This document shows, piece by piece, positions 33,629 to 42,377 of a stretch of DNA of 55,939 nucleotides. The notes under the pieces are model-generated. The model was given only the letters and a program-made list of their open reading frames with translations. It made no database searches and had not been told where the DNA came from. The position numbers were made by a program, and so were the translations under genes. The DNA is from an uncultured Moraxella sp. (GTDB taxonomy: Bacteria > Pseudomonadota > Gammaproteobacteria > Pseudomonadales > Moraxellaceae). The stretch is from assembly GCA_943908425.1 (NCBI GenBank), contig CALTTC010000013.1:1-55939 (forward strand). The letters run 5' to 3'. Within the stretch, counting starts at the first letter, position 1, and every line of letters begins with the position of its first letter.

Positions 33629-36493
33629 TTACTCATAATTGTCTATGGACGGACAGCTACAAATTAAGTTTTTATCGCCATACACGTCATCTACTCGCCC
33701 AACGCTTGGCCAAAACTTATGCTCGGCAACATAAGGCAGTGGGAAAGCGGCGGTTTGTCGGCTATAAGGGTGCGACCACTCACCAACAATCACCGCTTGG
33801 GTGTGCGGGGCATTGACCAGTGGATTGTCGCTTGCCGTCCAGCCATCGGTACCGTTTTTGACGTTTAAGGCTTCTTGTTTGATTTGTTTTAAGGCACTAA
33901 TAAAGCGGTCAAGCTCGTCTTTGCTCTCAGATTCGGTTGGCTCAATCATCAAAGTGCCTGCCACAGGAAAGCTCATTGTGGGGGCGTGAAAGCCATAATC
34001 CATCAAGCGTTTGGCAATGTCGGTTTCGCTAATGCCCGTTTGCTCTTTTAGGGGGCGAATGTCAATAATGCACTCGTGGGCAACGCGTCCATTTTTGCCA
34101 GTATATAACACAGGGTAGTCGTCTTTTAGCGACTGAGCGATGTAATTGGCGTTCAATAAGGCCTGTTTGGTGGCAGAAACCAGCCCATCTTGCCCCATCA
34201 TAGTAATATACATCCACGAAATGGGCAAAATGCTTGCCGATCCGTAAGGGGCGGACGACACCGCACTACAGTCGTTCTTGGCATTAAAGACAGGGGATAC
34301 GCTATGATTTGGAATAAAAGGAGCAAGGTGAGATTTTAGCCCAATGGGTCCCATACCAGGCCCGCCCCCGCCGTGGGGAATACAAAACGTCTTGTGTAGA
34401 TTCATATGCAGTACGTCTGCTCCAACGTCAGCAGGTCGCATTAGCCCAACTTGGGCATTCATATTGGCGCCGTCCATATACACTTGTCCGCCGTGCTTAT
34501 GAATGGTAGCACAAATATCAATAATGCCTTCTTCAAACACGCCGTGGGTGGACGGATAGGTAATCATCAATGCCCCAAGCGTGTCGCTATAGGTTTCACA
34601 TTTGGCGGTCAAATCGTCAATATCTACGTTGCCATTGTCATCGGTTGCAACCACGACCACTTGCATGCCCATCATTTGGGCGGTGGCAGGGTTTGTGCCG
34701 TGGGCTGAACGTGGAATTAAGCAAATGGTACGGTTGTCTTGCCCACGACTGTGATGGTATCGGCGAATTGCCAAAAGCCCTGCGTATTCACCAGATGCCC
34801 CAGAATTGGGTTGCATAGAAATCTCGTCAAAGCCTGTAATGGCTTTTAACTGTGTTTGCAAACTGTCTATCATCGCAAGATAGCCACGCACGTCATTGGC
34901 AGGAGCGAAAGGGTGAACATTGGCAAACTCATTCCAAGTAATGGGCAACATCTCGCTTGTGGCGTTGAGCTTCATTGTACAAGACCCCAACGATATCATT
35001 GAGCGATTCATCGCCAAATCTTTATCTTCTAGCGATTTTAGATAGCGGAGCATTTGATGTTCGGTGTGATAACGGTTAAATACTGGGTGAGTTAAAATGT
35101 CATCACGCCGTAATAACTCATCATTTAAAGACAACGACACGCTATCAAGAACGGTATCAAGAGTTGCTTGCACCCCAAAAATGGCACACAGCTCATTAAA
35201 GTCGCCTTCATCGCTTAACTCGTGAAATGCCACGCCAACTTTATTGCCGTTATGGTACAGATTGTAGCCGTTTTCTTTGGCGGTTTTGACCAATTTTTGA
35301 GCGTCATCGTCATTGGCAAATTGCACAGTTACCGTATCAAAAAATTGCTCGCAGGCAAGCGTATGGCTGTCTTTTAAGGCATTGGCAAAGGCACTGGCAA
35401 GGGTGTGGACACGTGTCGCAATGCGTTTGACCCCATCAGGACCGTGATACACGGCGTACATTCCTGCCAAATTGGCAAGGAGTACCTGGCTTGTGCAAAT
35501 GTTGGAATTGGCTTTTTCTCGGCGGATATGCTGTTCTCGGGTTTGTAGTGCCATACGCAAGGCGGTGTTGCCTTGTGCGTCCTTGGATACGCCGATAATC
35601 CGCCCTGGCGCTTGGCGTTTGTCTTTGTCTTTAAAGGCAAAATAAGCGGCGTGCGGTCCACCAAAGCCCATAGGTATGCCAAACCGCTGAGTGCTACCTA
35701 GGGCAATGTCCGCCCCCATATCCGCTGGTGATTTTAACAAAACAAGGCTTAAAATGTCGCTGGCAACAATGGCATAAGCCCCTTTTTCTTTAACGTTTTT
35801 AATCACATCGGTCAAATCTACCACATCGCCATCTTGTCCGACATATTGAAAAAATGCCCCAAAAAAGTCGCCAGATTGGGCGGTATCAAAATCACCCACC
35901 ACCACATCAAAACCAAAATATTTGGCACGAGTTTGTATTACATCAAGCGTTTGTGGGTAGGTTCGTGCGTCTACAAAGAATTGATTGGATTTATTTTTGC
36001 TGACCCGTTTTGCCATTGCCATTGCTTCGGCGGCGGCGGTTGCTTCATCTAGCAGGCTTGCCCCTGCCATATCAAGCCCTGTCAAATCAATACACACTTG
36101 TTGAAAGTTTAATAATGCTTCTAAGCGACCTTGGGCAATTTCAGCTTGATAAGGGGTGTAAGCGGTGTACCAACCGGGATTTTCTAGCACATTACGCTGT
36201 ATCACCGCAGGCAGGCGAGTAGGGGCGTAGCCTTGCCCAATATAGCTTTTGGCAACGGTAATCTCATCTGCCATTGCTCTTAATTTGGCAAGGGCGGTAT
36301 GCTCACTCACGGCTTTTGGTAAGTTAAGCGGTGTTTTTAGGCGTACCGCTTTTGGCACGGTGTCATCAATAAAGCTGTCCAAATCTTGATAGCCAATGGT
36401 CTTAAGCATTGCCTGTTTGGCATCGTCGTCCTTGCCTAGATGGCGGTCAATAAAGGCGTTTTCATAAAATAGCTCAGAAAATTTGATTGGCAT
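33629..36493 (-). CDS. gcvP: Glycine dehydrogenase (decarboxylating), P protein
   Basis: 954 residues, the size of single-chain P proteins (alpha2 type). Decarboxylates glycine with PLP and passes the aminomethyl group to lipoyl-GcvH. N-terminal half: FIDRHLGKDDDAKQAML, YIGQGYAPTRLPAVIQRNVLENPGWYTAYTPYQ, EISQGRLE-like EIAQGRLEALLNFQ. C-terminal half: MSISLGSCTMKLN-like SLGSCTMKLNATSEM, SGASGEYAGLLAIRRYH, IPRSAHGTNPATA, YPSTHGVFEE and the PLP lysine in HMNLHKTFCIPHGGGGPG (about residue 699). AAGGA before the ATG at 36493. Separated from gcvH by two unrelated genes. Confidence 0.97.
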   Translation of the reverse strand: MPIKFSELFYENAFIDRHLGKDDDAKQAMLKTIGYQDLDSFIDDTVPKAVRLKTPLNLPKAVSEHTALAKLRAMADEITVAKSYIGQGYAPTRLPAVIQRNVLENPGWYTAYTPYQAEIAQGRLEALLNFQQVCIDLTGLDMAGASLLDEATAAAEAMAMAKRVSKNKSNQFFVDARTYPQTLDVIQTRAKYFGFDVVVGDFDTAQSGDFFGAFFQYVGQDGDVVDLTDVIKNVKEKGAYAIVASDILSLVLLKSPADMGADIALGSTQRFGIPMGFGGPHAAYFAFKDKDKRQAPGRIIGVSKDAQGNTALRMALQTREQHIRREKANSNICTSQVLLANLAGMYAVYHGPDGVKRIATRVHTLASAFANALKDSHTLACEQFFDTVTVQFANDDDAQKLVKTAKENGYNLYHNGNKVGVAFHELSDEGDFNELCAIFGVQATLDTVLDSVSLSLNDELLRRDDILTHPVFNRYHTEHQMLRYLKSLEDKDLAMNRSMISLGSCTMKLNATSEMLPITWNEFANVHPFAPANDVRGYLAMIDSLQTQLKAITGFDEISMQPNSGASGEYAGLLAIRRYHHSRGQDNRTICLIPRSAHGTNPATAQMMGMQVVVVATDDNGNVDIDDLTAKCETYSDTLGALMITYPSTHGVFEEGIIDICATIHKHGGQVYMDGANMNAQVGLMRPADVGADVLHMNLHKTFCIPHGGGGPGMGPIGLKSHLAPFIPNHSVSPVFNAKNDCSAVSSAPYGSASILPISWMYITMMGQDGLVSATKQALLNANYIAQSLKDDYPVLYTGKNGRVAHECIIDIRPLKEQTGISETDIAKRLMDYGFHAPTMSFPVAGTLMIEPTESESKDELDRFISALKQIKQEALNVKNGTDGWTASDNPLVNAPHTQAVIVGEWSHPYSRQTAAFPLPYVAEHKFWPSVGRVDDVYGDKNLICSCPSIDNYE

Positions 36494-36546
36494 AAGGTAT
36501 CCTTAAGTAAATAAAAATTGAATAACATATTGAATAACAATATCGC

Positions 36547-37413
36547 TTAGCAACAATCCCAATTATAAACCAGCTGACTAAAATCTTGCTTGGCTAAATC
36601 ATCGGGGTGAATAAAAAAGTTGGCGATACCGCAGTCGCCCCACATAATATCATTGTCATCATCACTGTCTATCTGCAATAATAAAATATGCTCATTTATT
36701 TCGTTATAACCACGTGGGTCATCTTGTGTAAAATTGGGATAGCCCAATATTTGATGACCGCCATTGTGTGTTTCACCTACGTACGTATCTGCAATGTACA
36801 TATCTGCAATGGCATCAATTTGTTCATCATCAAAACCCAATGCTTCTAGATATGTCCAAATGCATTCATTGCCATCGGCGAATTGTTCAAATTCAACGCA
36901 ATTAACATTAACCGCTTGTGTTGCCATGGTAAACTGCATAAGATATTCTTGATCCATCTCAAAAGGCATGGCACAGTTCTTAGAGTTATTTCGGAGCCAA
37001 GTTTGAGTGACGGTCAGTGCTTCAGTATTCATAGGTACATCAGTGTTTTGCCAAAATCTTACTTGGTATTTGTCTCTTGGCGTGCTAGGGAAGTGGCAAC
37101 CCCAAACATCGTCTTGATTATCAATATAGATTTGCAAAATACCGCTGCTAGGTAGCGATCTTGGCAGTTTATCTATTGCTACAGCGTTTGCCAGCTCAGC
37201 AAAATTGAGTTGAGCAAGCAAGGCAAGTGGCTGATTGTCATCATTGACAGGATAGGTTGCATCAACGGGCAGATAGCCTAAGCCACCGATTTTGCTTTGT
37301 GTGTTTGGGCTAAAGTCGGTAGGCTTGGCTACCAAATTGATACGAACCATCGCTTGAGTGGATTGTGCTAAAGTGGTTTGTAACTCTTTGGGCAATTTTG
37401 TTTTATCAGACAT
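36547..37413 (-). CDS. DUF1963 / YwqG-family protein
   Basis: 288 residues, acidic, no signal peptide or membrane segment. Family hallmarks: SKIGGLGYLPVDATYP (SKxGG.P.l), PLALLAQLNFAEL (LaQinl.el), LPSSGILQIYI (LP..G.LqfF), HQILGYPNFTQDDPR (H.llGyp...Q.d) and LLLQIDSD followed by MWGDCGIANFFIHPDDL (Lqids......wgd.G...ffi...DL). Bacillus YwqG is the type member; its function is not established. AGGAAA ribosome site. Between yaaW and gcvP on the same strand, so possibly transcribed with gcvP. Confidence 0.87.
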   Translation of the reverse strand: MSDKTKLPKELQTTLAQSTQAMVRINLVAKPTDFSPNTQSKIGGLGYLPVDATYPVNDDNQPLALLAQLNFAELANAVAIDKLPRSLPSSGILQIYIDNQDDVWGCHFPSTPRDKYQVRFWQNTDVPMNTEALTVTQTWLRNNSKNCAMPFEMDQEYLMQFTMATQAVNVNCVEFEQFADGNECIWTYLEALGFDDEQIDAIADMYIADTYVGETHNGGHQILGYPNFTQDDPRGYNEINEHILLLQIDSDDDNDIMWGDCGIANFFIHPDDLAKQDFSQLVYNWDCC

Positions 37414-37565
37414 TAACTGTTTCCTGGTAAAATTTGATTAGGCTATCTGCTTGGTGTTATATAAGCATCTTCAACATTGGGGTAGGAGCTGGCTAGGTGC
37501 TTTATCAAATTGCCATACGTATATTTTTCACAAATCAATCATTTGGTATCGGTTAAATGATTAGA

Positions 37566-38318
37566 CTAAAACAAACCAAAAAACCTTTTTTTCTTATTTT
37601 TCACTGCTTGTCTAAGTAAGGCAATCTCAAAGACAGCTGGAACCGTAACCCTGTAGGCACTGCCCGATATGTCTATCATTGCCCACGTAGTCGTAAAAGC
37701 CCAACCGACAGGACCTGCCAAAATAGACATGGTCTTGGTTATTGTGCTGTTGGCAACGAGACTTAATCCCCTACCCATCACTGATTTATAAGCCATGTTT
37801 GCCACAATCATGGTGATTTGATAGGATTGAAAGCCACCCTGCTTGAATATCATTCTTGCCGCAGACACTACTGCCCGCGTGCTTGCGCTACTAGATTTTG
37901 GTATTTTTAATTCAGCGACTAGCTTTTTTCTGTCACCCTCAGGCATTTCATTGATAGTATCCGCAAGAAATTTGAGAATCAAGGCTTGCTCTATATCTTC
38001 TGTAGAATCCTGGCTATCATAAGGCACCTTAAGTTTGTTGCAGACATCGCAAAGAATCTCCTTATAAGGTACGCCTTGACCACCCCGCAATATAGTCATA
38101 AAGGTATTAGCGCCAAAGCATTGAATTTCACCAGCGATTTCTTGCCAGTACATACTATGTTTGGGGTAGTACTGTTTGTATTTTTGTGTATCGGTAAGTT
38201 CTTGGGTAAGCCTTAGCTGACCATCTTTACCGTGAGTCAGGCAATATACCAAGTCGTTTAAGTCTTTATCGGAACATTTGGATAAAAATTCCAAGTCAGC
38301 ATCTTTTAGATATGCCAT
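37566..38318 (-). CDS. yaaW: YaaW / UPF0174-family protein
   Basis: 250 residues. Matches E. coli YaaW in order: YLKDADLEFLSKCSDKDLNDL (DUF3944), LTHGKDGQLRLT, WQEIAGEIQCFGANTFM.ILRG, YKEILCDVCNKLKV, IEQALILKFL, GRGLSLVANS, and ISGSAYRVTVPAVFEIALLR at the end. The hydrophobic Gly/Ala stretch near residues 175-220 may associate with the membrane. Function unknown. It begins a unit after the gcvH terminator; no strong promoter seen. Confidence 0.88.
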   Translation of the reverse strand: MAYLKDADLEFLSKCSDKDLNDLVYCLTHGKDGQLRLTQELTDTQKYKQYYPKHSMYWQEIAGEIQCFGANTFMTILRGGQGVPYKEILCDVCNKLKVPYDSQDSTEDIEQALILKFLADTINEMPEGDRKKLVAELKIPKSSSASTRAVVSAARMIFKQGGFQSYQITMIVANMAYKSVMGRGLSLVANSTITKTMSILAGPVGWAFTTTWAMIDISGSAYRVTVPAVFEIALLRQAVKNKKKRFFGLF

Positions 38319-38340
38319 AGCAAACCTTGTGTCAAAACCA

Positions 38341-38375
38341 ATAAAATAGGAGCGAAACTCTATGGTATCGCCCCT
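38341..38375 (-). terminator. Intrinsic terminator downstream of gcvH
   Basis: Minus strand: AGGGGCGA and TCGCTCCT (8 bp, one wobble) around a 12-base loop, then ATTTTATT. It begins 5 bp after the gcvH stop and separates gcvH from yaaW, so gcvP probably has its own promoter. Confidence 0.7.
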
Positions 38376-38380
38376 GTTAC

Positions 38381-38761
38381 TTATAAAACGTTTTGATACT
38401 CGTCGCTACTCATCAAGCCATCATAATCATCAGGGTTTGTGGGTTTAATCTTAAAAAACCACGCCTTGCCATAAGGGTCTTCATTGGCAAGCTCTGGGCT
38501 ATCCACCAGTTCATCATTGATGGCGACAATCTCGCCACTGATGGGGGCGTAGACATCACTTGCTGCTTTGACCGACTCCACCACAGCAATCTCTTCATCA
38601 GCCGACACATTGCGACCAATCTCTGGCAATTCTACAAAAACCACATCGCCTAACAAATCTTGGGCGTGGTCAGTAATGCCAACGGTAATGGTACCGTCAT
38701 CTTCACGTTTTAGCCATTCGTGGCTTGCAACGTATTTTAGCTCGCTTGGAATATTACTCAT
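38381..38761 (-). CDS. gcvH: Glycine cleavage system H protein
   Basis: 126 residues. Lipoyl carrier that shuttles the aminomethyl group from GcvP to GcvT. Clear pattern: KYVASHEWLKRE, TVGITDHAQDLLGDVVFVELPEIG, the lipoyl-lysine in VVESVKAASDVYAPISGEI (Lys65), ELVDSPELANEDPYGKAWFFKI. AAGGAGC ribosome site. It lies more than 1.4 kb from gcvT, with four small genes between. Confidence 0.97.
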   Translation of the reverse strand: MSNIPSELKYVASHEWLKREDDGTITVGITDHAQDLLGDVVFVELPEIGRNVSADEEIAVVESVKAASDVYAPISGEIVAINDELVDSPELANEDPYGKAWFFKIKPTNPDDYDGLMSSDEYQNVL

Positions 38762-38805
38762 AAAAGCTCCTTAGGCTTAAGTTACATCAATTAAAATCGC
38801 TTGCG

Positions 38806-38925
38806 TTATCGCTCGCATTGTTTGGTTTCTTTATTATAACTGCCACCGCTGTCAAGACAAGCGTCTTTGGCATCGCAGGCGGTCAAAACAAGTACTGTCA
38901 TTACAATCATTGTCAATTTTTGCAT
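38806..38925 (-). CDS. 39-residue putative lipoprotein
   Basis: ATG at 38925 encodes a hydrophobic signal MQKLTMIVMTVLVLTAC with a good lipobox (LTAC, Cys17), followed by a 22-residue Asp/Lys-rich mature part (DAKDACLDSGGSYNKETKQC) with two further cysteines, and TAA at 38806. Such short secreted lipoproteins occur in Moraxellaceae, but no function is known. It is 44 bp upstream of gcvH on the same strand. Below usual gene-finder length; the lipobox and Cys pattern make it credible. Confidence 0.65.
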   Translation of the reverse strand: MQKLTMIVMTVLVLTACDAKDACLDSGGSYNKETKQCER

Positions 38926-38998
38926 ATTCTGTCTTTAAATAAAAGAGGGTAAAAATAAAAAATCAATCAAAACCAAATACCCACAATAGCACCTGCTA

Positions 38999-39226
38999 TT
39001 ATCGCCAAAACATACACGACAAACAAAATATTTTCTGTTTTTTGGGTATTGAGCTGTTGTTTTTTGCATACATATTCAAACAGCCATACGCCACATACCA
39101 AAAAAGCAAAGGGCGTAAAAAATTCTCTTTAACCACAGGATTATCAAAAACCAACGCCATAATAGTATATGCCATCGCGTAGCCATAGGCGACATTACAG
39201 GCGGGTAGGTTGAATTTCTCCGTCAT
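38999..39226 (-). CDS. Small membrane protein, probably cut short by an A-tract frameshift
   Basis: 75 residues as read: NLPACNVAYGYAMAYTIMALVF, then a second hydrophobic stretch (LRPLLFWYVAYGCLNMYA), then SSIPKKQKIFCLSCMFWR and stop. At the run of six A's on the coding strand (39043-39038), one extra A switches to a frame that reads KTENILFVVYVLAIIAGAIVGIWF and stops at 38967. That alternative end is a clean membrane helix, so the intact protein probably has three helices and ~86 residues. No family recognised. Starts 28 bp after the preceding unknown gene, in the gcvH-gcvT cassette. Confidence 0.5.
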   Translation of the reverse strand: MTEKFNLPACNVAYGYAMAYTIMALVFDNPVVKENFLRPLLFWYVAYGCLNMYAKNNSSIPKKQKIFCLSCMFWR

Positions 39227-39254
39227 TTACTTTTATGCCCAATCATTTTTCCAA

Positions 39255-39773
39255 TTACTCTTCAAAATCTTCAATCGCCTTACAATAGTTTGGCAATATG
39301 TCATTAAAATAAGGCAACCGCTCACTGTCCAACGGGGTTTTGATATAATAGCCATCAAAGGGGGGCTTCCAATAAATAGGCTGCCAATTTTTGGCGGTTT
39401 TTATGGTACAATTATCAAATAACCCTTGGCTTTCTTTAATGGCGAGTTCAACAGTTTTTTTATGCACCGCATAAAAAAACGTATATTCTTTATCTAAAAA
39501 CTCACCGCCATACTCAAAATAGCACCGCCAATCAATTAAAAATGTACGCTCCCAAAGTTTACCGCCCTTTTGGGTAAGACCAATATAGCCATTATCATCT
39601 ATTTTAATATACCCTTTGTCTTTTAAAGATGTTAGGGCATTGGTTTTATCATTTAAGCTAGGTTCTTTGGTGGTAATGTTTAAAGCCTCTGCAAAATCAT
39701 CTGATAAAATCACCGCTTGGCTTATTTTTTGGTTGTGCAATAAATCAACAATTAATAAATCTGTGTAAGTCAT
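39255..39773 (-). CDS. Unknown cytoplasmic protein, possible immunity partner
   Basis: 172 residues, no signal peptide or membrane segment, acidic tail (KAIEDFEE). The N-terminal half (LLIVDLLHNQKISQAVIL to GYIKIDDNGYIGLTQKGGKLWE) has the look of a winged-helix fold, the C-terminal half is aromatic-rich (FDGYYIKTPLDSERLPYFNDILP). ATG overlaps the stop of the upstream secreted protein gene (ATGA), a layout common for toxin and immunity genes. No family recognised; the immunity role is inference. Confidence 0.62.
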   Translation of the reverse strand: MTYTDLLIVDLLHNQKISQAVILSDDFAEALNITTKEPSLNDKTNALTSLKDKGYIKIDDNGYIGLTQKGGKLWERTFLIDWRCYFEYGGEFLDKEYTFFYAVHKKTVELAIKESQGLFDNCTIKTAKNWQPIYWKPPFDGYYIKTPLDSERLPYFNDILPNYCKAIEDFEE

Positions 39774-40180
39774 CTGAAAGTCTTATATAAAGTTTTGATT
39801 CTTGGGTTGTTATTGTTGTCATCGCAACAATCACAAGAGGCTATAGAGCCAACTCTATCACTACCTCTTTTTGGGTCTCTTACGTTCCAATGAGTGCTGT
39901 AGCCCCTACAGGTTCCTTGGGTTGAAGGTCTTGGTGATATGGTCTTAAAGCCATTCCAACCCATAGCGTTCATAGCCTGATTTTTGGACGAATAGACGTA
40001 ACCATTTTGCAATTTACACTGAGGTCTTCCTGGGTATGCTACTGAGCAAGTCTTTTTTGGATTAGCTGGCGGTTTAGTTACAATTTTTGGTGGCTTTGCA
40101 TATGCATGGAATTGTATGAGAAAAGTGCTTACAACCAAGCTGTACAATAGTGCTTTGTTGAGAAATTTCTTAAAAAACAT
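39770..40180 (-). CDS. Secreted Cys-rich protein, possible toxin
   Basis: 136 residues. Sec signal (about 1-28, ending FHAYA), then a Pro/Lys linker (KPPKIVTKPPANPKK) and a compact basic domain with six cysteines: KKTCSVAYPGRPQC, GTCRGYSTHWNVRDPKRG and SIASCDCCDD. The HWNVRD plus CDCC cluster suggests a disulfide- or metal-stabilised small domain. No family recognised. Coupled by ATGA overlap to the next gene. A small secreted basic domain with a coupled cytoplasmic partner, inserted between gcvT and gcvH, fits a toxin/immunity pair, but there is no direct proof. GAAG ribosome site before the ATG. Confidence 0.62.
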   Translation of the reverse strand: MFFKKFLNKALLYSLVVSTFLIQFHAYAKPPKIVTKPPANPKKTCSVAYPGRPQCKLQNGYVYSSKNQAMNAMGWNGFKTISPRPSTQGTCRGYSTHWNVRDPKRGSDRVGSIASCDCCDDNNNNPRIKTLYKTFR

Positions 40181-40238
40181 ATTTAACTTCTTTTATTTCT
40201 GATGTATTGAGTGGCTGATTTCCTAGTAAATAAAATTA

Positions 40239-41357
40239 CTAAAACTGCTGTTCCCCATTTCTCACAAATGGCAATTTTAATACCCGCACGTCCACTTCTT
40301 TGCCCCGCATAACCACTTTGGCGGTGTCGCCATCAAAGGCTGTTGGTACACGAGCGATAGCAATAGACTGCTTAAGGCTTGGGCTAAATACGCCACTTGT
40401 GGTTATTCCTTCGCCTTTATCGGTGATGACAGTCATTTTATCACGCAACACACCGCCTTTATCAAGCAGTAGCCCGACTTGTTTGACAGTTACGCCAGTA
40501 TTTTTTAGGGTTGTCAGTGCCGATTTGCCAATAAATTCACGTTTGTCATCTTTTAAATCCACCGTCCACGCCATACCTGCTTCTAATGGACTGGTTTGTT
40601 CGTCCATATCGTTGCCATATAGGTTCATTCCTGCTTCCATTCTTAGGGTGTCTCTTGCCCCAAGCCCGCAAGGTTGTACGCCCACTTTGACCAACCCATC
40701 AAAAAATGCTGTCGCTTCACTGCTTGGCAAGACCACTTCTACGCCATTTTCGCCTGTGTAGCCTGTGCGTGCCACAAACCAATCGCCATCGCCAACCGAT
40801 GTCAAATCCGCCCCCACAAACGGCTTTAATGCCTGTAGAGTATCCGCCCAGTTGGGTTTAAGCTGTGATAATTTGTCAATCGCCTGTGGCCCTTGAATGG
40901 CAAGCATTGCCACGTCATAGCGTGGCGTAATGCTAACGCCAAATTCATCGGCAATGTTATTAAATTGTGCCAAATCTTTTTGCCGTGTTGCCCCATTGGA
41001 GATAATACGATAAGCGGTTTCATCATCATTCATACGGTAGACAATCAAATCGTCAATCACACCGCCGTCATCGTTTAGCATTGCTGAGTACAGGGCTTTG
41101 CCTACAAATGACAGCTTGGCAACATCATTGGCGATAAGCTTTTGTAAAAAGGCTTTGGCGTTATCGCCTGATACGTCTGTTACAAGCATATGCGATACGT
41201 CAAACAGCCCTGCATCTGTCCGCACTGCTTCGTGTTCGGCGATTTGCGAGCCGTAATTGATGGGTAGCTCCCAGCCCCCAAAATCAACCATTTTGGCGTT
41301 GTGGGCAAGGTGAGACTCAAAAAACGGTGTACGATTTGGGGTGTGTTGCTCGGTCAT
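40239..41357 (-). CDS. gcvT: Glycine cleavage system T protein (aminomethyltransferase)
   Basis: 372 residues. Transfers the methylene group from GcvH to tetrahydrofolate, releasing ammonia. Motifs: HNAKMVDFGGWELPINYGSQIAEHEAVR, AGLFDVSHMLVTDVSGDNA, LYSAMLNDDGGVIDDLIVYRM, LAIQGPQA, FVARTGYTGENGVEV, CGLGARDTLRMEAGMNLYGNDMDE and TSGVFSPSLKQSIAIARV. AAGGA ribosome site. First of the gcv genes in transcription order. Confidence 0.97.
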   Translation of the reverse strand: MTEQHTPNRTPFFESHLAHNAKMVDFGGWELPINYGSQIAEHEAVRTDAGLFDVSHMLVTDVSGDNAKAFLQKLIANDVAKLSFVGKALYSAMLNDDGGVIDDLIVYRMNDDETAYRIISNGATRQKDLAQFNNIADEFGVSITPRYDVAMLAIQGPQAIDKLSQLKPNWADTLQALKPFVGADLTSVGDGDWFVARTGYTGENGVEVVLPSSEATAFFDGLVKVGVQPCGLGARDTLRMEAGMNLYGNDMDEQTSPLEAGMAWTVDLKDDKREFIGKSALTTLKNTGVTVKQVGLLLDKGGVLRDKMTVITDKGEGITTSGVFSPSLKQSIAIARVPTAFDGDTAKVVMRGKEVDVRVLKLPFVRNGEQQF

Positions 41358-41960
41358 TGTTGTCCTTAAAACTGATTATAGATTAAAAAATGATGGATTA
41401 AAAAATTAACGCAAAAAGTTTACTAAAGAGTTTGTTAAAAAAAGTTTGTTAAATGGTTTTAAGCAGACGCTAGTGCGGTTGTCTGCCATTTCTTAACGCC
41501 AAGTATATCTGGCTCTAAGGGTATCTGAGCTTATTATCTCTAAGGTTAATTGTTATCGCTATCAATTAAAAAAGTCAATTAACTATATTAAAGCCGACCA
41601 CAGTTGCCATCAATGCCAAACAGCAAAAAATGGCAAGTTAAAATCAATTTGCTTAAAAACCAATCAACCCATAGAGCAATTAGACTCAATCGTTGCACCC
41701 AACCAAATTTACCGCTAATGTACTATAAAGCCTAGCCTTTCGTCAAGCTTGACAAATGCAAATGTTTGTGTGCTAAGCTTTTTTAATCATTGATACGATT
41801 GACACTTAGGTTTAAAACCACTTAGATGACAGCATTTGGGCGATAAAACTTAAAATCTTAGGTGATTAGGCGATAAACTCGCCCATCAAGGTTGGGTTAT
41901 TATGAAAAATAATGCTACAATTTACAAGTAAATTTTTGTTTTTTTAAAAAAGGGTTAAAA
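41358..41960. other. 603-bp divergent gap between gcvT and ycgL
   Basis: No gene supported. Searched on the minus strand for a glycine riboswitch ahead of gcvT; no recognisable core was seen. A GCAGAC/GTCTGC inverted repeat lies at 41463-41486. AT-rich with short duplicated words (AAAGTTT, AGTTTGTTAAA at 41417-41455). Confidence 0.5.
41892..41921 (+). promoter_or_regulatory. Candidate ycgL promoter
   Basis: TTGGGT at 41892-41897 and TACAAT at 41916-41921, spacing 18 bp, about 40 bp before the start codon. Confidence 0.35.
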
Positions 41961-42281
41961 ATGCACTGCGATGTTTATAAATTCCCCAAAATGAGCGATT
42001 GGTACGTTTATATTGCCCGCCCAAATTATCCTGATGATGCTGATGAGTTAAAGGATTGGCTTGGGGTATTACCAAGTGAATTGCGAGCAAAATTAGGTTT
42101 TGGTACGTTTGTGATGCACTTGGATTTGGCACAAACAAAAAAGCTGGCATTGGCAGATATTGGGCAAGTCAAAGACAAGCTAGTAGCACAAGGCTATTAC
42201 GTCCAAGCCCCGCCATCTGAGATTTTGACACGCCAAGCCATCAATAACGCCAAGGCTTTGCAAGATAAAGCGCTTGACTAA
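41961..42281 (+). CDS. YcgL domain-containing protein
   Basis: 106 residues. Matches the YcgL family: MHCDVYKFPKMSDWYVYIARP, LPSELRAKLGFGTFVMHLDL, LALADIGQVKDKLVAQGYYVQAPP. A small soluble alpha/beta protein conserved in gammaproteobacteria with no settled function. AGGG ribosome site before ATG at 41961. Confidence 0.9.
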   Translation: MHCDVYKFPKMSDWYVYIARPNYPDDADELKDWLGVLPSELRAKLGFGTFVMHLDLAQTKKLALADIGQVKDKLVAQGYYVQAPPSEILTRQAINNAKALQDKALD

Positions 42282-42377
42282 AGATAATCTCAGCACAAGC
42301 ACTATCGGCAAAAGTTAGCCAAAAATGTTCACCTTTATAAAATTGTGCTAAAATACCCAAAAATTATTGGATAAGCG

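Noticed and set aside
41358..41960. Glycine riboswitch upstream of gcvT
   Set aside because: Expected from other gcv operons, but no recognisable glycine-aptamer core could be found on the minus strand. A covariance search would be decisive.
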